Of a stretch of DNA of 64,000 bases, positions 57,440-64,000 are shown piece by piece (positions within the stretch are counted from its first letter, which is position 1; every line of letters begins with the position of its first letter). Made by a program: the position numbers and the translations under genes. Source of the DNA: Dysidea avara (taxonomy: Eukaryota > Porifera > Demospongiae > Dictyoceratida > Dysideidae). Under the pieces are notes generated by a model. It saw only the letters and a program-made list of their open reading frames with translations, did not search any database and had not been told where the DNA came from. The stretch covers positions 23,311,977 to 23,375,976 of the forward strand of contig NC_089275.1 of the NCBI RefSeq assembly GCF_963678975.1, read 5' to 3'.

Positions 57440-58533
57440 ATTTGATACTGTCCCTGCACATAGGGTAGGTAACAATGCTAGTAATTAATAAACACAAGTG
57501 ACTAACCGGTGCATGATCTTGTAAAGTGGTTGGAGCAATGGCTAACTAAATGAAACCGACATAGACCATACACATAATATTATCAAGCAAGTTTCCTGTG
57601 AAATCTGAAGTCCAGTATTGGGATGGGAACATCTCCACATTTCAACTTTTTTGCTGATGACTGCATGTGTAGTGTACAGAATGTTTAATACAGAACAAGA
57701 CTCATTGCCGGCACCTTCAAAGAGACCTATATACCATCATTAACTGGAAGCAATGCTAGCCTGGAATTATGCAACTACAACACCCTTAATATTTGGGAAT
57801 GAATCCATGCAGTGGATTTATCTTGACATCATGCACTGTGACAATCATAGGTTACAGTGAATAAAATTTAAAGCCTAGCTTGTTCGGTTTTACTATTGTA
57901 AGCCCACTATATTAGAATATGCAGCCAGTGTCTGGTGAGTTGGCCATCCTATAAGTTAGTTATAGTCTGAAAACACCAGCACGATGTTCAATTTGCTTAC
58001 TAAATATCCATAATATTGATCCCAGACACTGGCTGCATATTCTAATATAGCGGGCTTACGATAGTGAGGTAAGCATTTATCTTGACATCACTGTGACATT
58101 TACTTATAGGCAGTGAATAAAGTTTGAAGCCTATAGCTTGTTCAGTTTGCACAATATAACGTGACCACTGCATGGATTCACGCCCAAATATTGGTGTTGC
58201 AGTTGCATAATTCCAAGCTAGCACTGCTTCCAGTTAATGATGGTATATATATAGGTCTCTTTGAAGGTACAGTGAGTCTTGTCCTGTATTAAACATTCTG
58301 TACACTACACAGTCATCAGCAAAAAAGTTGAACCAGGGAGGAGATGTTCCCATCCCTATACTGGACTTCAGACTTCACAGGAAGTTTGCTTGATATGTAT
58401 GTGTATAGTCTATGTCGGTTTCGTTTAGTTAGCCATTGCTCCAACCACTTTACAAGATCATGTACCGGTTAGTCACTTGTGTTTATTAAATACTAGTATT
58501 GTTACCTGCCCTATGTGCAGGGACAGTATCAAA
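57440..58533. repeat. Foldback made of two inverted LINE reverse-transcriptase fragments
   Basis: Arms of about 500 bp (57440-57936 and 58021-58533) are inverted copies around an ~84-bp centre. Read from either end each arm encodes a decayed non-LTR reverse-transcriptase piece: a FADDC motif (57648 on plus; near 58310 on minus), LQRDL-type helix and PTILEYAASVW-type segment. Stops and frame changes are present in both. It is a remnant, not a functional gene. Confidence 0.75.
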
Positions 58534-58534
58534 T

Positions 58535-58630
58535 TCTAAAATCTGAGTACCATCAAACTCTAAGAGATGTTTATTGTATGACCATATGCAATAAACATCT
58601 CTTAGAGTTTGATGGTACTCAGATTTTAGA
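58535..58630. repeat. Perfect hairpin with 42-bp arms
   Basis: The arms 58535-58576 and 58589-58630 are exact reverse complements around a 12-base loop. They start next to the right end of the LINE foldback. No open frame and no flanking duplication were found. Confidence 0.9.
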
Positions 58631-59070
58631 TGTTGCCTTCAATTCCAACAGCATGATGTCATCATAAACACCTTTAGAGGTGAACAACTAATCATCATTG
58701 CACCATTAGCCAACAATGTACAATAGTAGGGATTACCGCTTGATAGTACCAAATTAATGATATTTGTAGCATAACCAGTTTAAAGACAAAGAGCTATAAA
58801 AGTGCTGATCAATAGCTGATCACCATAGCACCAATAGTAGTAGGGAATAACCCTTGAGACTCGAGCACCGCTTAATGCTTGATAGTAGTATCAGCTTGAC
58901 CAGGAGCCCATAAGCTTTGGCACATATGGGCTTTTGGTTTGACGTGTATGCCTGCAAAGAAAAGAAACATTGCATAAGTAAGACAATCCATTATGCTCAT
59001 AAACAGAGCAATAATACTTCACATTCGATACACTTTTACCATGATACATTTCTTACCAATCTACTAACAG

Positions 59071-59550
59071 AAGAAAGTACTTGCTACAGCATTGGAACTC
59101 CCAACTTCAGCAACTGGGAATGACTTAACAGTCATGATAACTGAAAAGTTACAGGAATTAGGTCATGATCCTGCAAGTGTCCAAGTTGTGGCCACTAACT
59201 CTGAGGAAGGAGTTACATACAGGATGTTGACGGAGTATTCCTACATGTTCCAACCTGATGTGAAATGCTGACTATCGTGAGGCATCTGTTCCATCTTTGA
59301 TGACAGGATCATCACGCACATCACCGGCACCCAGTGATGAATTCAGCACAGAGAAGAGAACTTGGAGAAGGTTCTCAGGCTTATGCAACAGGCATTACAA
59401 GAGGCAAAAGCAAAGCTTCAAGAGTCCCAGAATGAAGTTGCAAGTTTACAGACTAGCTTTTTACATGCATGCACGTCTGAAGAAAACACGGTTGCAAAAG
59501 AATCGAGAAGACTCCAAGGGTGGACATCCAGGGATTGGCAAGGGTAGTAG
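59071..59550 (+). pseudogene. Broken coding fragment, SAP-like then coiled coil
   Basis: An open stretch at 59071-59271 encodes about 66 codons with LATALELPTSATGNDL and EKLQELGHDPASVQVV, which resembles a SAP-like helix-turn fold in repeat-associated proteins of marine invertebrates. It ends in TGA. About 70 bases on, another frame (about 59345-59547) encodes a strong coiled coil (LEKVLRLMQQALQEAKAKL) and ends DWQG. The two look like one protein broken by a frame change. The final part is repeated at 56570. Function unknown; probably from a mobile element. Confidence 0.45.
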
Positions 59551-60225
59551 GTAGCGCGTGGCACAGGAAAAGGCACAATGAAATTATCAGTACATAAAAA
59601 TTCTACAATAGGTTTATTGCTCTGTAAAATTATTGCTGAATTGAACAGACTATGGCTGAAGAATTATGCTATAAATTATTATTCCTGTTATTATAGTTTG
59701 TTCAGTTTGGCATTAATTTTACAGAACAACTAAACCTATTGTAGAATTGCATGTATTATTTTACTGTAACTTTACCTGTGAGCTCCAAGAAGAGGGCACC
59801 GCCAGACTAATAAAGCTGCATGGGAAGCTAGCTAAAAGTATTTTGAGGTTTTGATGTAAAGTAGCTTTCAGCATATTAAAAAAAAAATTATGTTCTACAC
59901 ACGCATGGGGTCAAGGGCAATTTGCCAGTAAATGATGACAAATGACCAAGTGCATTAAATTCCTAACAGACTACATATAGCTAAGTGTAGCTAGTGTACC
60001 CATGAGTTGGTACTGCAAGTGCAAATTTTTGCCAGGCACACTCAGGGTGTGGAGCTAAGGATTTAGCTAATACTGACAGTCTATCATCAGTGTGGTGACT
60101 GTTCTATTAAAGTGTTTGCCGAACTGCTGCCCCGCTACTAGAGTATCTCGATCTTGTCAGTGTGCATGCAAGTATATATATATCTTTTTTGGGGGAGGGA
60201 CTGATAGATGGTGATTACAAACAGC
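59465..60225. repeat. Direct duplication, copy 2, with an insertion
   Basis: The same sequence as 56570-57090 but split by about 230 bp (about 59554-59780). The insert has inverted inner arms: attctacaataggttta near 59607 and its complement near 59737. The copies differ by several substitutions and short indels. Confidence 0.78.
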
Positions 60226-61031
60226 GTTTCGGAGGTCTTCCCGTCATTCAGTGCTGGTTCTCTGTCGTGCCGTAACAATACAGAGCATAGCCAATAGAAC
60301 ATTATCCATACAGTGTAGCGCTATACACCTTTGAGAATAATCGTATAGCTAGGTTGCTTGTGGTTCACTCAACAAATACGATATCTCTAGGGCATTATCA
60401 TCACCAAGCTCCTAGCTTGAGTTCATGCTGTGGTATACTCCAGTCACTTTAATGGCAGACAGTGTAAAAGACAACTGAATTGAGTGATGCTACTGAGATT
60501 CATTGCGACGCTGCATGGGGCAACACTGGACTCTGTTTTGTCTATGCAGTCCCAATTATATACTTCGACTTACTGTGTAAAAATTATCAAAAACATTGGT
60601 CAAGTTGTTTTAGTTTGCTGGGACAAAATTATGAATAGTCTATAATTCTTGAAGTTCTGAGAGCTTGTGCTTTATTAAGCTTGTTTTGAATTCAGTCCTG
60701 CTGGTGCTTCAAACATGCAATTTGTTCTTGCGCATAGTTACACCTGAAGCCATGCAATTACAGTAAATTAATTGTACTTACTGCTGTCTTGATTTTAATA
60801 GTACATATTTATAGAGACCTGTATTAAATACCTTACACCCTGCATGTATAGCTATAGTTATACAAGTTGCAGACTTAGCTAATCCTTACCTAGCTAACAG
60901 TCATTTCATATGATTTTGCACACACAATAAACTAAGAAAATATCTCAAACACACACAAAAAAAATCACACAATTAAAAAGAATCACACAATTAAATTACA
61001 GATAAAAACTAAAAAGTTCTTTTGTAATACT
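60226..61031. other. Non-coding region before the methyltransferase
   Basis: AT-rich sequence, with the probable 3' UTR of the minus-strand methyltransferase at its right. No repeat or gene is recognised. Confidence 0.45.
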
Positions 61032-61825
61032 TTAAGCCTTTTGAGCAACATAGCAACCATAGTACTTCTTGTCATTATAATATGTGATGCCATCTTCATA
61101 ATATTTTTTGACATTTTCTACATAACACAGTGTAAACCCTAATTCATTTAGAGTAGACAGAACATCATTAATATGGAAGGGATATGTTGGGTAGACCACT
61201 CCATTGACTGTATACCATGTGCATCCTTCACTTGTTAGCATTAGCAAAAAGCCATTTGGGTTGAGCATGTTATAAACTCTTTTCATGATAGCTCTGTACT
61301 CTTGAAGTGAAGGAGCAATACCTTCAATACAAAACCCACTATAGATTATGTCAAATTTTCCCGAGTACCCTAGAAGCATATTACTAGACCTCATGTCAAC
61401 AAACAAGGAATCTTTCAGCTTGTTGCGTAGTAATTCTTCCCTTTCTGCCACAGCATTACTACCATTTATGCCCTCCAATGTGTTCACAATATACTTAAAA
61501 TAGGGAGTCCAGTTATAAGCATCATGATCTTTGTTCTTCCACATCAGAGCCTCTCTGCGACATTTCTCCAAGTAATCAGTGTGGTATATTTGACCGACAT
61601 AAGGTGCTGCACTGATCAAAGTATGGATGTAGGGACCTGAGCCAAATTCCAGTAGAGTAGCAGTAGAATTGTCCCATTTGTTGTGGAACTCTTCATAGAA
61701 ATTGTGCACCTTAACCAAACTCCAGTGAGTATGGATACGTTTATCGGATCTTTCAAATTCATTTCCTGGACATCGCTCCATCAGATATTTCCTTGCATCA
61801 AATGATACATACTCTGTATCCAACC
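61032..61825 (-). CDS. NNMT/PNMT/TEMT-like SAM methyltransferase, 3' coding exon
   Basis: The exon encodes about 263 residues of a class I methyltransferase, close in length to the full NNMT/PNMT/TEMT family. The glycine-rich SAM-binding motif LLEFGSGPY is at 57-65, an acidic HTDY at 81-84, and the family block FDIIYSGFCIEGIAP at 157-171. MLNPNGFLLML (186-196) matches the LKPGG strand. These enzymes methylate small amines such as nicotinamide, phenylethanolamine or indolethylamine; the substrate here is unknown. The frame opens at GG TTG GAT right after an acceptor (ttattatttag ending at 61826), and no ATG precedes the conserved region, so an upstream exon must supply the start. I could not locate it. 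A MITE lies about 120 bp upstream. Confidence 0.88.
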
Positions 61826-61942
61826 CTAAATAATAAATAGCATTGGTGCATAATACAGGTGGCTATGTATAATAATATATTGATAATAGAGGTGATACAT
61901 TGAGGCCACAATACTGCATTGATACGAAGTCAAATGATATAT

Positions 61943-62561
61943 GTGACTGTCTCAGCAAAAACCCGACTTGTTCGCAAATTTTTTTTCTCAGCATTATCTG
62001 CAGTATCCAAGGAATGGATCACCAAAGTTTCAGCCTTCTGTGGTGAGTAGTTTTAGAATTATAGTGCTAGAAAGTAGGAAGAGCAAGATAATTACTATTA
62101 TAAATAAACTACAGGTGCTTACATTTGCAGCCATAACTTCCGGTTGGATTAGTCTACAATGTTGCAATTTGGCTTAAAAACGTTCACCATGGATTAGTAA
62201 ATCATTCAAGGTATAGTGTTAGCCCTGTTGTCACTTACACATGTGGGTATGAAGGCAGTTTAGCTGAAGAAATGACGACAGTCTCGCTTACATCTACATC
62301 ATCGTAAACAAATGCACACGGCATGCATACCATTGGGGCTACAGAAATGAAACAAAGATTTTCGAACTCTCCATGAGCAGGCGAATAAGATGGTGCATTG
62401 TTAATCGATTTGAGTTTTCTTTCTTCAAGTAATGGCTTGATAAAAACTTGCGTATTTTTTCTTTTTAGCATGTGTAATTTTACAAAAAAATAAATTTAAA
62501 TTTTGATTTTCTCAATATGCATGCTTGTGCGAACCAGTCGGGTTTTAGGTGAGACGTTCAC
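61943..62561. mobile_element. MITE, GTGAC-AAACCCGAC family, copy 2
   Basis: The left end gtgactgtctcagc runs into aaaaacccgac. The inverted right end is gtgaacgtctcacctaaaac. The flanks are the 4-bp sequence atat on both sides (61939-61942 and 62562-62565). The internal block gaaacaaagattttcgaac is shared with the copy at 31774-32408. Confidence 0.7.
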
Positions 62562-63049
62562 ATATTACACCTGTGTTTATACTCCACTTTGTTGTGTGTA
62601 ATATATCACCATTAGTGGTGATTTTTAAAAGTAACTCATTACTATCAAAAACTGTTTAGTTACAAATACATATTACTCATAAAATAAAGTAACTATAATA
62701 TTATGTTATTATATTACTTTGTGTGTGCAGCCTTAAGCTGTCACATGCATAACTGACTACCATCTTATCACATGACATGATCGTGTTGTTGGACAATGTG
62801 TAAATCTTGGATATAATTGTATTCAAGAGAAAGTAACAGTATTTTCTGGTCAGTAAACTTCATTCATTAGTTCAAAGTGAGCTTTGCTACTGCTTCATTA
62901 GTTTGTTGTGGCTAAGTGGATTAGTAACTTTGTTAATCGTAGTAATAAAATTACTTAATATTCTAGTCCGTAAATTCATCACTTAGGTAATGCATTAAAT
63001 TCGTAGGTAAAGTAACTTGAGTTATATTACTAGTACGTTTACGTCAAAT

Positions 63050-63360
63050 ATGCCAGCAAATAAAAAGCATGATATAGGCTGGAGTGCTATGCCAGCATAA
63101 TGCTAGCTGCAAGCTAGCATATCAAATACATTGTACGTGATTGATACTCTCTAATAGAATAGTCACTTTGTAGTGAAATACTCTAATAGAGCATACACTG
63201 ATTTAAAATGTTCCAAGATAATTGCTAGAAATGTTGCTAACCTAGGGGCATAATCCAAACATAATGGGAACATTGAAGAGCATAATAGGTGAAAATTTTG
63301 GGAAATTCCTGAAAGCATTTTGGGCAAAATTTTGAGCATATTTGACTCAGGCCTAACTAC
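63050..63360. repeat. Dispersed repeat, inverted relative to 46080-46470
   Basis: It shares agtgctatgccagcataatg, actctctaatagaatagtc, and gcattttgggcaaaatttt blocks with the 46-kb copy in opposite orientation. Confidence 0.6.
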
Positions 63361-64000
63361 TAGTTTATTTCATTATATTACTTAGTTACCACAAAGGACA
63401 AGGGTAATAATATTGTGTAACATGGTATCCCAACAATGGTCGCCATATCGTGATGCAGTGCAGACAATAGAACATACACTCAAAAACTACATTGTTGCAA
63501 CTCTAGTAGTCATAGTACACACCACTCTGTACATACATTCAGAGGCATAGCACCAGTACTAAAAAAGTAGTGAGATTTCTTTAAACTGGATAAATTGACT
63601 CGAATGGTGCTGCAGTTGTGTTTCAAATTGTGATACATGAATGTTCATACAAACGTTTGTCATTTTAGTGTCTGCTGACTGCTCTAGTAAAGTATTAACT
63701 GTGCCAAAAACAGCCCAGCTGTAAAAAAGGCGAGGCCAAGAATGCACAAGTACATGTTCATGGAGTAACCAAGACATGATATCAAAATCTGGCCAAGAAA
63801 ACATTTACAGTATAGGCACTTTTGTGCATTCGTTTTCTATATGCTTCACATTATCACATCCAGCTAGCTGTACATGTGTGCTTGCAATATAAACAATACT
63901 ACTGAGATGATTAAAGATATTACATTGCATTGTTACCAAAATTAATTTAACTAAAAATTTACAATTAGTTTCTACTTGGCCATCTTTTTGCACTGCATAT

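Larger units (their letters stand above)
61826..64000. other. Region upstream of the methyltransferase exon
   Basis: It contains a MITE (61943-62561), a taactagttac-like fragment at 62600-63050 related to the MITE at 50017-50563, and a dispersed repeat at 63050-63360. The missing first methyltransferase exon should lie here or beyond the window. No convincing exon was found. Confidence 0.45.

Overview
The window is animal nuclear DNA, AT-rich and dense in introns and transposons. Its genes have many short exons with GT/AG borders and include animal families: a long-tailed annexin, an LC3-type ATG8, a chondroitin GalNAc-transferase-like enzyme, an NNMT/PNMT/TEMT-like methyltransferase and an F-box/leucine-rich-repeat protein. 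Together with the many small inverted-repeat elements this suggests an early-branching marine invertebrate, most likely a demosponge. That placement is inference. There are no prokaryotic, viral or CRISPR features.

Layout. A three-exon minus-strand gene for a Pro-rich, then Lys-rich small protein lies at 293-6478. A plus-strand four-exon LC3 gene lies at 12182-19406. Its protein stops directly after the conjugation glycine. On the minus strand follow a single-exon chondroitin GalNAc-transferase-like gene (20453-22126) and a complete 17-exon annexin of 565 residues (42738 down to 22699), which I joined exon by exon with consistent phases. The annexin and the small Pro/Lys-rich gene start with nearly the same short coding exon, each just after an intron.

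The most striking region is 47291-56418. A minus-strand F-box/LRR gene is broken there by a 257-bp MITE, by frameshifts and by a 7.0-kb DNA transposon (48354-55395). The transposon has about 140-bp terminal inverted repeats and an apparent 3-bp target duplication. It encodes a large protein with a PIN/XPG-like nuclease signature and a Cys-rich tail, which suggests the Academ group. It carries three further MITEs, each with its own 7-8-bp target duplication. One of them landed exactly on a splice acceptor and duplicated it.

Region 56.5-60.3 kb holds repeat wreckage: a ~0.5-kb direct duplication, a 1.1-kb foldback made of two inverted copies of a LINE reverse-transcriptase fragment, a hairpin with perfect 42-bp arms, and a broken reading frame for a helical protein. 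A minus-strand methyltransferase exon (61032-61825) closes the gene content.

The genes do not form a pathway. They are independent housekeeping or lineage-specific loci. Introns and intergenic DNA are filled by hAT-like, piggyBac-like and unclassified MITEs and by dispersed foldback repeats.
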